DNA of 64,000 nucleotides from NP936 sp002726085 (GCA_036012905.1 DASCQF010000138.1:8320-72319); one strand, 5' to 3'; positions 42,286-50,875 are shown, counted from the first letter of the stretch. Notes: a model not told the origin generated them from the letters alone. Numbers and translations: made by a program.

Positions 42286-42735
42286 ATGACACCACTCACT
42301 GAATTCCGGCTCACACGTCGCGTGCAGTTCTACGAGACCGACGCGGCCGGCATCGTACACTTCAGCGTCTTCTTCCGGTATCTGGAGGAAGCGGAGCACG
42401 CGATGTGGCGCGCTGCCGGTCTCAGCATCGCGGCCCCGGGTGCCCCCATCGGCTTCCCACGGGTGGCGACGAGCTTCGACTTCCTCAAGCCACTGCGGTT
42501 CGAGGACGAATTCGACGTCTGGCTGCGAGTGACCGGCAAGACGCCAAAGACGCTTTCCTACAGTGCAACGGTCGAGAAAGACGGCACGACGGTGGCGCGC
42601 GGTAGTCTGACCATCGCCTGCGTGCGCAAGCGCCCCGGTGAGCCGATGCGTGGCACCGAGATCCCGGCCGACATCGCTGACCGATTCGCGGTCGCGCCCG
42701 TCAAGCCGAATGGACAGGACGGAGCGGACCACTGA
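42286..42735 (+). CDS. 4-hydroxybenzoyl-CoA thioesterase-like hotdog protein
   Basis: 149 residues, a single hotdog domain. The active-site helix appears as FYETDAAGIVHFSVFFRYLE, with the catalytic Asp in the YbgC/4HBT position, followed by GFPRVATSFDFLKPLRFEDEF. It would hydrolyse acyl- or aroyl-CoA thioesters. It ends in a TGATG overlap with the ligase gene, pointing to coupled translation and a shared pathway: one enzyme makes the thioester, the other releases it. The start is chosen at 42286; the frame further upstream is repeat DNA. Confidence 0.85.
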   Translation: MTPLTEFRLTRRVQFYETDAAGIVHFSVFFRYLEEAEHAMWRAAGLSIAAPGAPIGFPRVATSFDFLKPLRFEDEFDVWLRVTGKTPKTLSYSATVEKDGTTVARGSLTIACVRKRPGEPMRGTEIPADIADRFAVAPVKPNGQDGADH

Positions 42736-44081
42736 TGCCCCCAGCCCCTCCCGAAGCCGAGTGCCAATCGCGCGCGGCCCTTGTCACGCTCCAGCATCAG
42801 CGGCTCAGAGCGCTGCTCGCTGACGTCCACGGCCGCAACCGGTTCTACACGCGCAAGCTCGACGACGCCGGCGTGCGACTCGATTCGCTCCGCCTCCCAG
42901 ACGATTTCAAGACGCTTCCGCTAACCACTAAACATGAGCTGGCTGCTGACCAGGACATCTCGCCGCCATGGGGCACGGTCCACACCGAGCCGCTCGACCG
43001 CTACACTCGCTACAACCAGACCTCGTCAACGACTGGGCGGCCGTTGCGCTGGCTCGACACGAACGAAAGCTGGCAGTGGGTGCTCGACTGCTGGCAGGCG
43101 GTGTATCGTGCAGCGCGTGTGGTTGCTGCGGACCGCATCTTCTTCCCGTTCGGGTTCGGTCCGTTTCTTGGCTTCTGGTCGGCGTTCGACGCCGGTGCGC
43201 AGCTCGGGGCACTGTGCGTGCCCGGGGGCGGCATGTCGAGCCAGACCAGGCTGGGTGTGCTCGAGACGGTGCGACCGACCGTGGTCTGCTGCACCCCGAC
43301 CTACGCCCTCAGGCTGGTCGAGGTGGCGCACGCCGCCCGAGGATTCGATCTCGCCAGTAGCGGGGTCCGCGTGGTCATTGTGGCCGGCGAGCCCGGTGGG
43401 AGCATCCCGGCCACGCGGGAGCGGATCGAGCAGGGTTGGGGCGCGCGGGTCATCGACCATCACGGGCTGACCGAGGTGGGTCCGGTGAGCTTCGAGTGCT
43501 GGGAATCGCCCGGTTCGCTGCATCTCAACGAGTGCGAGTTCCTGTGCGAGGTCATCGACCCGATGTCTGGCGACCCGATGCCGGATGGCGAGGCCGGAGA
43601 GCTGGTCATCACCAACCTGGGTCGCACCGCCAGCCCGGTCATTCGCTATCGCACTCGGGATGTCATCGTCCTCGGCCGCGAACCCTGCGTGTGCGGCCGC
43701 ACCCTGGCCCGAGCCGAGGGAGGCATCCTGTCGCGGGCGGACGACATGGTGTGCGTGCGTGGTGTCAATGTCTACCCGACGGCGGTCGAAGCTGTGGTCC
43801 GCCGGTTTCCCGAAGTGGCGGAATTTCGTTCGACTGTGTCGACACGCGCGACGCTCGGTTCGCTCAGGGTCGAGATTGAGCTCGAGCCGGACGCACCCGA
43901 CGACACGGACGTGGCGACGCGGGTGGCCCAGGCGGTGCGCGAGGCGATGGGACTGTCAGTGCCGGTGCAGGTCGTCGAGCCCCTGACGCTGCCCCGTTTC
44001 GAGATGAAGGCGCGACGCTTCGTCGTCGCCGATGAACCCGGGAGAGGTCAGGAGTCAGAAGTCAGAAGTCAGAAGGACTAG
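42735..44081 (+). CDS. PaaK-like aryl-CoA ligase / adenylating enzyme
   Basis: 448 residues, phenylacetate-CoA ligase family. Motifs: YNQTSSTTGRPLRW (phosphate loop), CCTPTYALRL, DHHGLTEVGPV, NLGRTASPVIRYRTRD and ILSRADDMVCVRGVNVYP. It should activate an aromatic acid with ATP, giving an aryl-AMP/CoA. The last ~13 residues (GQESEVRSQKD) are encoded by a GTCAGAA heptamer repeat at 44047-44074, so the natural C-terminus has been altered. It overlaps the thioesterase stop by one base. Confidence 0.85.
   Translation: MPPAPPEAECQSRAALVTLQHQRLRALLADVHGRNRFYTRKLDDAGVRLDSLRLPDDFKTLPLTTKHELAADQDISPPWGTVHTEPLDRYTRYNQTSSTTGRPLRWLDTNESWQWVLDCWQAVYRAARVVAADRIFFPFGFGPFLGFWSAFDAGAQLGALCVPGGGMSSQTRLGVLETVRPTVVCCTPTYALRLVEVAHAARGFDLASSGVRVVIVAGEPGGSIPATRERIEQGWGARVIDHHGLTEVGPVSFECWESPGSLHLNECEFLCEVIDPMSGDPMPDGEAGELVITNLGRTASPVIRYRTRDVIVLGREPCVCGRTLARAEGGILSRADDMVCVRGVNVYPTAVEAVVRRFPEVAEFRSTVSTRATLGSLRVEIELEPDAPDDTDVATRVAQAVREAMGLSVPVQVVEPLTLPRFEMKARRFVVADEPGRGQESEVRSQKD
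44047..44074 (+). repeat. GTCAGAA heptamer repeat in the ligase 3' end
   Basis: Four perfect or near-perfect 7-base units (GTCAGGA, then GTCAGAA three times) translated in frame and followed by the TAG stop. A perfect 7-bp hairpin GGCGGCC-TTC-GGCCGCC lies just after, at 44086-44102. Confidence 0.85.
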
Positions 44082-44131
44082 AGTGGGCGGCCTTCGGCCG
44101 CCGACTTCAGGGCCTCGTGCGGGAGAATCCG

Positions 44132-44503
44132 ATGAGCGAGTTCGCACTGACACAGATAAGCAACATCATTCTCGGCACCACGGACCTGGCACGCTCGGTG
44201 GCGTTCTATCGAGATACGCTCGGGCTGCCGCTCCTGATCGAAACCGAAGGCTTCGCATTCTTCAACGCCGGCGGCGTGACGCTGTCACTGAGCACCGCGC
44301 ATGCCGCGCTGGCGGACCCACCGGCCGGCGCGGCCGAGATGGTCTTCGGCGTGCCTGACGTCACGGCGGCGCATGCCGCGCTCAGCGAGCAGGGTGTCGC
44401 GTTCATGAACGCGCCCCGCAATGTGACGGGTGACCAGTGGGCCGCCAACTTCCGTGACCCGGATGGACATCTGCTGTCGGTGTTCGGTCCAGAGAAGGCG
44501 TAG
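44132..44503 (+). CDS. VOC/glyoxalase-fold protein
   Basis: 123 residues from the ATG at 44132 with GGGAG 6-7 bases upstream. One vicinal-oxygen-chelate module pair: IILGTTDLARSVAFYRDTLGLPL, then EMVFGVPDVTAAHAAL and WAANFRDPDGHLLSVFGP. Such proteins can be metal-dependent isomerases, dioxygenases or resistance proteins. As the last gene of the aryl cluster it may act on the pathway product. Its TAG stop is contiguous with fold-back element B. Confidence 0.82.
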   Translation: MSEFALTQISNIILGTTDLARSVAFYRDTLGLPLLIETEGFAFFNAGGVTLSLSTAHAALADPPAGAAEMVFGVPDVTAAHAALSEQGVAFMNAPRNVTGDQWAANFRDPDGHLLSVFGPEKA

Positions 44504-44609
44504 GTTGCCGGGCGGGGCGCCCGCCTGGACGGCGTTGCTTCCTCGGTCACAGACCGCCAGTCTGCTCCCTCGTCGCGCCTTGCCAGGCAGACGCCCCACT
44601 CCGGCAACC
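44503..44609. repeat. Fold-back intergenic element, copy B (107 bp)
   Basis: Stem arms GGTTGCCGG (44503-44511) and CCGGCAACC (44601-44609) are exact complements and differ from those of copy A at two internal positions on each side in a compensatory way. The interior GGCGTTGCTTCCTCGGTCACAG and TGCTCCCTCGTCGCGCC match copies A and C. The first base is the G of the VOC gene's TAG stop. Confidence 0.85.
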
Positions 44610-44776
44610 GCTCTGGGCTGCCCTTAGGACGCTCGTGTCTCAGTTCAACGTGAGTCACCACCCTTGGAACTGCCGGCTGGCTCGGGCCGGGGGCCCTGGA
44701 GTAGTATCAGAGGTTCGATGTGAGCGTTACTCACCGACTCGCGCTACGCGCGGATCGTCTCGAAGGGACAGAGGGA

Positions 44777-45775
44777 ATGCGTCGAGTTGGGTTCTTGGTT
44801 GCGTTGATGGTGTCCGCACTTTTCGTCGCCTGTGGCGGCGGGGGCGGCGGGGGCGGCGATGGTGACGACGCGAGCGAGAGTGCGCCGTCGCGAGTGTTCC
44901 TGAGCCTCGGGACCGCACCGCCCGGAGGCACATTCTTCGTCTTCGGCAGCGCCCTGGCCGAGACGATGAACGAGTTCGGCGGTGGCTTCGGCTGGAACAC
45001 CACTGCCGAGGCGACCAGCGGGTCGCAAGAGAACATCAGGCGCCTCGACAGCGGCGAGCTCGACTTCGCTCTTTCGAATGCCGCCATCACGTATTTTGCC
45101 GTCCGCGGCACGGAAGGCTGGGAAAAGGCCTACCAGATGCGCACTGTGATGACCCTGGCGCCAAACGTTGCCCTGTGGATCTCCCCGGCCGACTCTGGAG
45201 TCGAGACCATGGCCGACCTGCGCGGCCAACGGGTGGGGGTCGGCGTGGCCGGCGCCGGATTCGAATATTTCATCCGTCCGCTCCTCGGAGCCCACGGCAT
45301 CACCTACGACGACATCACCCCACTGAACGCCACCCAGTCTGGCGCGGTGGACCTGCTGGCCGACGGGTCGGCAGCCGCTGTGTTCGTGGGCGGCGCCATC
45401 CCGAACCCCGCCATCACCCAGGCCTCGGCGTCGCAGGAGATCAACTTCATCCCGTTCGACGAAACCGCGAAGCAGCAACTCATCGACGAGTATCTGTTCT
45501 TCCGCCCCGCCACGATTCCGGCCGAGACCTATCGCGGCCAGACCGAGCCGTTCAACGGGCTCGATGTCGGATCGATGCACCTGATCACCATGGCCAATGC
45601 CGACGAAGAGCTGGTCTACACCGTGACCAAGACACTGTATGAAAATAGCGCGAGCGTCGTCGAGAAGCATGGCGCCGGCCGCGCCATCGTCGCCGCCAAC
45701 GTCGTGCGCGATAGCGGCACCGAGTTCCATCCGGGCGCCATCCGCTTCTATCAGGAGATCGGGATCTGGCCGTAG
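44777..45775 (+). CDS. TAXI-family TRAP transporter solute-binding lipoprotein
   Basis: 332 residues from the ATG at 44777 (AAGGGA 8 bases upstream). Lipoprotein signal with Cys19 in LFVAC, directly followed by eight Gly. TAXI-TRAP features: FLSLGTAPPGGTFFVFGSALAE, TSGSQENIRRLDSGELDFALSN, PADSGVETMADLRGQRVGVG and HPGAIRFYQEIGIW. It captures an organic anion outside the membrane and hands it to the fused permease encoded next. The ligand is unknown; the adjacent aryl cluster makes an aromatic acid conceivable (inference). Confidence 0.9.
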   Translation: MRRVGFLVALMVSALFVACGGGGGGGGDGDDASESAPSRVFLSLGTAPPGGTFFVFGSALAETMNEFGGGFGWNTTAEATSGSQENIRRLDSGELDFALSNAAITYFAVRGTEGWEKAYQMRTVMTLAPNVALWISPADSGVETMADLRGQRVGVGVAGAGFEYFIRPLLGAHGITYDDITPLNATQSGAVDLLADGSAAAVFVGGAIPNPAITQASASQEINFIPFDETAKQQLIDEYLFFRPATIPAETYRGQTEPFNGLDVGSMHLITMANADEELVYTVTKTLYENSASVVEKHGAGRAIVAANVVRDSGTEFHPGAIRFYQEIGIWP

Positions 45776-45822
45776 GAGAGACGGCCGACGGCCCGGCTGA
45801 TCTCAGGCAGCTCGTCACCCGC

Positions 45823-47739
45823 GTGCTGTCGGTTGGGCTGTGCGTGTTCACGCTGCTACAGGTGAACTACCCGATCCTGGCACCACAGCCGCAGCTAGCG
45901 GTGTTCGCGCTGCTTGGGCTCGTCATCTGCTTCTTGAACGTCCCGGTTCACCCCAAGCTCGAGAAGAACGCCGTCGCCCGGGCCGCCGACGTCCTGCTGG
46001 CGCTGGCGGCCACCGTCTGCTGCGGGTGGATTCTCGTCCAGAACGAGCCGTTCTTCGAAGAGTTCTGGCAGAACGGGTCGACCCTGGGCAACCGCGCCGG
46101 GTCCGAGACCTCGACCGACATCACGGTCGGTGTAATCGGGCTGCTGCTGGTCATCGAGGCGGCCAGGCGGTCGCTCGGGCTGGCGCTGCCGATCCTCTCC
46201 GGGCTGTTCCTGGTCTACGCCTACATCGGGCCCAGCATGCCCGACTGGTTCTTCCCACACCGTGGCTACTCGATTGAGCGGATCGTGGCGCAGGCGTTTC
46301 TGCAGGCTCAGGGCACGTTCGGGGTGGCCCTGGGAGTCATGTTCACCTATGTGTTCCTGTTCGTCATCTTCGGGGCGTTCCTCGGCGCGACCGGCGCGAC
46401 TCGATTCATCATCGACTTCGCACAGTCGGTCTTCGGCGGCAGCCCGGGCGGACCGGCCAAGGTGGCCGTGCTCAGCAGTGGGCTGATGGGGTCGCTGTCG
46501 GGTAGCGCGGTCGCCAACACGGCGACCACCGGCACCTTCACGATTCCGATGATGCGCAGCGCCGGCTTCAAGGCGACCACCGCCGCCGGCATCCAGGCGG
46601 CCGCCAGCTCGGGGGGGGCGCTGATGCCACCGGTGATGGGCGCCGGCGCCTACATGATGCTGGAGATCGTCGACCCGCCGGTGACCTATCTGCAGATCAT
46701 CCGTGCGGCGTTGATCCCGGCGATCCTGTATTACCTCTCGCTGTTCCTGATTACGCACTTCCATGCACGCAGGACGGCCGGCGGCGAGACCAACCAGGCG
46801 GACCGCGCCGCCGCGGCGACCGCGGCGTCCCACACGCTGGCCGAGTCGCGCATGGAGGGCATCGTCTTCGCTACCGCGCTCGGGACACTGATTGTGATGC
46901 TGATTCTCGGCTACACGCCGTTTCGGGCCGTCAGTGTGTCGCTGCTAGCCATCGTCGTGGTCGGCGCTTTCAACCCGCGCACACGGTTGTCGATCGGCGC
47001 GGTGATCAAGGCGTTCGTCAAATCGTCACGCGACGTCATCTCGCTCGTCGCCGCCTCCGCGTCGGTCGGCATCATCATCGGCATCGTCACCCTGACCGGG
47101 ATAGGCACCCGGCTGCCCGCCGCCATCCTGCCGCTGGCCGAGCAGAGCCTGTTCCTGGCGCTGGTGTTGCTCATGCTGTCGTCGATCGTCCTCGGCATGG
47201 GCCTGCCCTCGGCGGTCTGCTACCTGCTGCTGGCCACGCTGATTGGCCCGGTGCTGGGCAACCTGGGTGTCGTGCCGCTGGCGGCGCACCTCTTCATCTT
47301 CTACTTCGGCATGATGTCGATGGTGACGCCGCCGGTCGCGCTCGCCGGATACGCCGCCGCATCAATCGCCGGCACCAGTATCATGCCGACCAGCTTCGCG
47401 GCGTTCCGCTTCGCGCTGGTTGGTTTCACGCTGCCCTACATCTTCGTCTACCGTCCCGAGCTCCTGATGCTGACCGCGACCGGCGAGACGGCCGGGCCGA
47501 TGGCCATGCTGGTGCCGGTGGCGATCGGCACATTGGGCGTGGTCTGCTTCGCCTCCGGGATCACCGGACAGCTCCGAAGCGCACTCACCGCCTCATTGCG
47601 CATCGCCATGTTCGTTGCCGCGGCGCTCCTGCTCGCGCCGGGGCCCACGGTCTCGATGGCGAGCATGCCGGTTCCGATTCTCGACGCCGCCGGGGTCGTC
47701 CTCTTCGGAGCAATCTTCGTGATGAACCGAAGCCAATGA
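45823..47739 (+). CDS. Fused TRAP transporter permease (DctQ-DctM)
   Basis: 638 residues from a GTG at 45823. The coding frame is open a little further upstream (ADGPADLRQLVTR reads like native sequence), so the true start may be a CTG near 45766 overlapping the receptor gene. An N-terminal four-helix DctQ part is followed by the DctM part with FGAFLGATGATRFIIDFA, SGSAVANTATTGTFTIPMM and AASSGGALMPPVMGAGAYMM. It is a Na+-coupled uptake system in the inner membrane. ATGA overlap with the DinB-like gene. Confidence 0.88.
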   Translation: MLSVGLCVFTLLQVNYPILAPQPQLAVFALLGLVICFLNVPVHPKLEKNAVARAADVLLALAATVCCGWILVQNEPFFEEFWQNGSTLGNRAGSETSTDITVGVIGLLLVIEAARRSLGLALPILSGLFLVYAYIGPSMPDWFFPHRGYSIERIVAQAFLQAQGTFGVALGVMFTYVFLFVIFGAFLGATGATRFIIDFAQSVFGGSPGGPAKVAVLSSGLMGSLSGSAVANTATTGTFTIPMMRSAGFKATTAAGIQAAASSGGALMPPVMGAGAYMMLEIVDPPVTYLQIIRAALIPAILYYLSLFLITHFHARRTAGGETNQADRAAAATAASHTLAESRMEGIVFATALGTLIVMLILGYTPFRAVSVSLLAIVVVGAFNPRTRLSIGAVIKAFVKSSRDVISLVAASASVGIIIGIVTLTGIGTRLPAAILPLAEQSLFLALVLLMLSSIVLGMGLPSAVCYLLLATLIGPVLGNLGVVPLAAHLFIFYFGMMSMVTPPVALAGYAAASIAGTSIMPTSFAAFRFALVGFTLPYIFVYRPELLMLTATGETAGPMAMLVPVAIGTLGVVCFASGITGQLRSALTASLRIAMFVAAALLLAPGPTVSMASMPVPILDAAGVVLFGAIFVMNRSQ

Positions 47740-48302
47740 GCAGTATCGTCGAATCTATCGAGGCCGAGTACCGACGCTACAAGGCGCTTGGGGAAGGCGT
47801 GTTCGCGCAAGTGGACGATGACGAGCTCAGCGCACCTGGCCCGCGCGACGGCAACTCCATCGCGGTGATCGTCTGGCATGTCGCAGGCAATCTCGCCTCT
47901 CGATTTACCGACTTTCTTACCGCTGACGGAGAGAAACCATGGCGGCAGCGCGAGGAAGAGTTCGCCCGACGCACCGTATCCCGCCAGGAGCTGATGACGA
48001 AGTGGGAACACGGATGGTCGAGTCTTCTCGACGCACTCTCCGAACTGACGGACGATCACCTGACGCACACCGTCACGATTCGCGAGCAGCCATTGCGGGT
48101 TCACGAGGCGCTGCATCGCTCGCTTGCCCACGTGAGCTACCACGTTGGTCAGATCGTCTACCTGGCCAAGTTACACCGCGGAGACGCGTGGAGATCTTTG
48201 AGCATTCCGCCCGGCACATCAGCCGTCTACAACGAGAATCCGACGCTCGAGCGTCCGGTCGACCACGCAACGACCTTGAATCGACGGAGCGGTAGAGACT
48301 GA
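47736..48302 (+). CDS. DinB-like DUF1572 protein
   Basis: 188 residues. Four-helix bundle with metal-ligand His at VIVWHVAGN and LAHVSYHVGQIVYLAK, the DinB/DUF1572 spacing. The family are thiol-dependent transferases or of unknown function. It begins inside the TRAP permease stop codon. Confidence 0.8.
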   Translation: MSSIVESIEAEYRRYKALGEGVFAQVDDDELSAPGPRDGNSIAVIVWHVAGNLASRFTDFLTADGEKPWRQREEEFARRTVSRQELMTKWEHGWSSLLDALSELTDDHLTHTVTIREQPLRVHEALHRSLAHVSYHVGQIVYLAKLHRGDAWRSLSIPPGTSAVYNENPTLERPVDHATTLNRRSGRD

Positions 48303-48313
48303 CGGAGAGAGGA

Positions 48314-48364
48314 TGTCGATTCGCATCGTTCAGCTGGGGAGCCCACGCGCGAAGGGCGAAAGGC
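48314..48364 (+). pseudogene. Truncated DUF488-like gene remnant
   Basis: After a strong GAGAGAGG site an ATG (48314) opens MSIRIVQLGSPRAKGER, which matches the N-terminus of DUF488 proteins ('IRIV.LGSPRA.GEGLR'). Identity ends abruptly where a perfect hairpin begins at 48363; the remaining ~100 residues of a DUF488 protein are absent. I treat it as a 5' remnant. Confidence 0.5.
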
Positions 48365-48480
48365 ACCGTGCTCGGCGAGCTGCTCGCCGAGCACGGTGCG
48401 CTCCTGGCGTGACCTGCGCTCCCCGCTGTTGACCTGCTGCCCGCTTCCCAACAGCCCGCGGTGGCGAATAGCCACCGCGG
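48363..48480. other. Hairpin-rich structured segment
   Basis: A perfect 17-bp stem with a 3-base loop (GCACCGTGCTCGGCGAG, CTG, and its complement; 48363-48399), a 7-bp GCTGTTG/CAACAGC stem spanning about 48425-48455, and a perfect 10-bp stem CCGCGGTGGC/GCCACCGCGG with GAATA loop (48456-48480). No T-run follows. It replaces the body of the DUF488 gene and precedes the zinc-ribbon gene. Confidence 0.75.
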
Positions 48481-48509
48481 AGCTGCGTATCTGAGGAAGA
48501 GGAAGACGC

Positions 48510-48689
48510 ATGATTCAGGTCGAGGAACGAAACGACGTCACACCGCTCTGCCCCCACTGCGGCGAGTCCGTGCGCTCGGTCCATTACCGCCAGCTCGAAG
48601 GGTTCTTCGGCCGCCGATACGTGTATTTCTGCGCCGTGTGCCAGAAGGTACTCGGCGTATCCCACCGCAAGGGCTTCTGGATGGGGTAG
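48510..48689 (+). CDS. 59-residue zinc-ribbon protein
   Basis: A short gene starting MIQVEERNDVTPLCPHCGES and ending HRKGFWMG. Two CxxC pairs (CPHC at 14-17 and CAVC at 42-45) form a probable zinc ribbon. AGAGG sits 7 bases before the ATG. The function is unknown; the strongly patterned aromatic/basic middle (FFGRRYVYFC) and GVSHRKGFWMG tail suggest a conserved small protein rather than a chance frame. Confidence 0.75.
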   Translation: MIQVEERNDVTPLCPHCGESVRSVHYRQLEGFFGRRYVYFCAVCQKVLGVSHRKGFWMG

Positions 48690-48786
48690 CAGTAGACAGC
48701 CTCGAGCGCTTGGGGAACACTACACGAGAGCCGCTGGAATTCGTCCCGTTGCTGGCGATCCGGCGTGAACCGCAGGCGGAGCCCGC

Positions 48787-49488
48787 ATGACGGCCACTCG
48801 ACTCGTGTATCTGCTCGCCATCGCGGGCGTGCTGTGCGGCCCGAGGGTGGTCCACACCCAGACCGCCACCCCGACCCAGGCGTTCGAGGCCGGCGAGCTT
48901 CCCCCGACGATCCCGATTTTTCCGCTGGATGACGTCATGCTGTTCCCGCACGCGACCCGACCGCTGCATATTTTCGAGCCGCGTTACCGCGACATGGTGA
49001 CCGACGCCCTGGAGGGCAACCGACTCATCGGGATGGTGCTGCTCGAGCCGGGCCACGAGGCGGAGTACGAGGGCCGACCGCCGATCTTCCCGGTGGGGTG
49101 CGCGGGCCTCATCGCCAGCGTCGAGGAGCTGCCGGACGGACGCTTCAACATCGTGCTGCGGGGACTGACCAAGTTTCGCGTCACCGGGGAAGACCAGAGT
49201 CGCTCCTACCGGCTGGCTCATGTCGAGGCCATTCGCGAAGAGTTGACCGCCACCGAGCGGGTGGCGCTTGGCGACCTCGAGGAGGACCTGTCGGCGCTGC
49301 TGCCGTCCACTCTGCCGGGGCTCCAGATACCGGCCGGGGTGCCGGACGAGGAGCTCGTCAACGGGGTCGCCCAGATCATCAACATCGACCCTCTCGACCG
49401 ACTGGGACTTCTGGAACAGCCTGGTCCACTGGCCCGCGCACGGGCCCTCATCGACCTGCTGTACATCCGGTCTGTCCTGCCACGCTGA
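48787..49488 (+). CDS. Exported LON-substrate-binding-domain protein
   Basis: 233 residues. A hydrophobic leader at ~5-24 (ends VVHTQ) precedes a LON N-terminal-type domain: IPIFPLDDVMLFPHATRPLHIFEPRYRDMV, GMVLLEPG, GCAGLIASVEELPDGRFNIVLRG. There is no AAA or protease domain. LON substrate-binding proteins are normally cytoplasmic, so the apparent signal sequence is unusual. The cleavage site is not fully convincing. Confidence 0.8.
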   Translation: MTATRLVYLLAIAGVLCGPRVVHTQTATPTQAFEAGELPPTIPIFPLDDVMLFPHATRPLHIFEPRYRDMVTDALEGNRLIGMVLLEPGHEAEYEGRPPIFPVGCAGLIASVEELPDGRFNIVLRGLTKFRVTGEDQSRSYRLAHVEAIREELTATERVALGDLEEDLSALLPSTLPGLQIPAGVPDEELVNGVAQIINIDPLDRLGLLEQPGPLARARALIDLLYIRSVLPR

Positions 49489-49520
49489 GCGCACCCATTG
49501 CTGGACGCCGCCACTCACGC

Positions 49521-50297
49521 ATGCTGGCTTTCCTGAAGACCGTGCTCGTCTACGTGTGGGCGCCCGTCGCCAATCTGCTGTGGTATACGCACACGGTGGT
49601 CATGGGCAGCCTGTCGCTGCTCCTGTGGCCGTTCGACCGGACCGGGGAGATGCAGTTCTGGTGCTCGCGATGGTGGTGCCGGCTGGTCGCCTGGTCGATT
49701 CTCGCCCGCATCCGCGTACACGGGGTCGAGCATGTCCGTGCCGGTCAGCCTTACGTCTATATGGCGAACCACTCGAGTCTCATCGACACGCCGGCGCTGT
49801 TCGCGTATCTGCCCTACCCGTTCCGGATTATGGCCAAGCGCGAGCTGTTCCTCGTGCCGTTCATGGGGTGGCACCTGTGGACCGCCGGCCACTTCCCGAT
49901 TGACCGCAGGAATGCCCGCAAGACGGTTCGCAGTGTGCGACGGGTAATCGAAGGTGTGCGCGACGGCGCATCGCTTGCCCTGTTCCCCGAGGGCACCCGT
50001 ACCCCGGACGGGCGTCTGCAAGAGTTCAAGTCGGGCGCCTTCAAGATTGCACTCAAAGCCGGCGTGCCGATCGTGCCGGTGACGATTCGCGGCACGTTCG
50101 CGCTGCTGCCAAAGACCACGCTGGCGCCGCGACCGGGACGGGTCGACGTCATCCTGAGCGCACCGATCGACACACGCGACTACGACGAGCGGCGGTTACC
50201 CGAGCTGATCGCGCGGACCAAGGGCGTCATCGAGCAGACGTTATCCGGCGGGCCGCCGGACGGCGGCTTATCCACACCCGCGACGCCGTCTGCCTGA
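49521..50297 (+). CDS. 1-acyl-sn-glycerol-3-phosphate acyltransferase (PlsC family)
   Basis: 258 residues from the ATG at 49521; the longer frame upstream is a shadow of the preceding gene. Two N-terminal membrane helices, then the catalytic NHSSLIDTPAL (HX4D) and LFPEGTRTPDGRL, with PIVPVTIRGT downstream. It acylates lysophosphatidate in phospholipid synthesis at the inner membrane. Independent of the PlsC domain fused to the ligase at 18298. Confidence 0.9.
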   Translation: MLAFLKTVLVYVWAPVANLLWYTHTVVMGSLSLLLWPFDRTGEMQFWCSRWWCRLVAWSILARIRVHGVEHVRAGQPYVYMANHSSLIDTPALFAYLPYPFRIMAKRELFLVPFMGWHLWTAGHFPIDRRNARKTVRSVRRVIEGVRDGASLALFPEGTRTPDGRLQEFKSGAFKIALKAGVPIVPVTIRGTFALLPKTTLAPRPGRVDVILSAPIDTRDYDERRLPELIARTKGVIEQTLSGGPPDGGLSTPATPSA

Positions 50298-50316
50298 TCT
50301 GCGACGCATGAGACCT

Positions 50317-50853
50317 ATGACCCACATCGCCCTCCTGCGTGGCATCAATGTCGGAGGACAGAATCGTCTGTCAATGGCCGACCTTGTGCGCCTCTTCGAT
50401 GAGGCGGGCGCGGAGCGGGTCCGAACCTACATTCAGAGCGGGAACGTGGTCTTTGACGCCCCCGCCAACCGCGCCGGTCGAGTGGCAACCACGGTCTCGT
50501 CGGCGATCGCGTCGCAAATCGGACTGGAGGTCCCGATCGTGACCAGGACGGCGACCGACCTCTCGCGGATCGTCGGCGCGAGCCCGTTCGCCAAGACCGG
50601 CGACGACCCCACGCTGCTGCACGTCGGCTTTCTGGCCGGCCGTCCCGCCGCCGCCGCGAGTGCGGCCCTCGACCCCGACCGATCTCCCCCCGACGAATGT
50701 GTCCTGCAGGGTCGCGAGCTGTATCTCCACTGTCCGAATGGTATGGCGCGCACGAAGTTCACGAACGCCTATCTCGACCGGACGCTTGGGACCGTCACCA
50801 CCATCCGGAACTGGCGCACCACGTTGAAGCTCCTCGAGATGGTCGGCGAGTGA
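50317..50853 (+). CDS. DUF1697 protein
   Basis: 178 residues from the ATG at 50317 (an ATG nine bases earlier is also open). Starts MTHIALLRGINVGGQNRLSM and continues TYIQSGNVVFDA, the diagnostic DUF1697 N-terminus. Function of the family is unknown. Confidence 0.85.
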   Translation: MTHIALLRGINVGGQNRLSMADLVRLFDEAGAERVRTYIQSGNVVFDAPANRAGRVATTVSSAIASQIGLEVPIVTRTATDLSRIVGASPFAKTGDDPTLLHVGFLAGRPAAAASAALDPDRSPPDECVLQGRELYLHCPNGMARTKFTNAYLDRTLGTVTTIRNWRTTLKLLEMVGE

Positions 50854-50875
50854 TCGCCCAAAGGAAGCCGGGCGC

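Noticed and set aside
40508..42295. 595-codon minus-strand open frame opposite the halogenase-like gene
   Set aside because: Low-complexity Arg/His/Val composition and no motif; shadow of the plus-strand flavoprotein.
44047..44074. GTCAGAA array considered as a CRISPR or transposon end
   Set aside because: Units are only 7 bases, contiguous with no spacers, and are read in frame as the ligase C-terminus.
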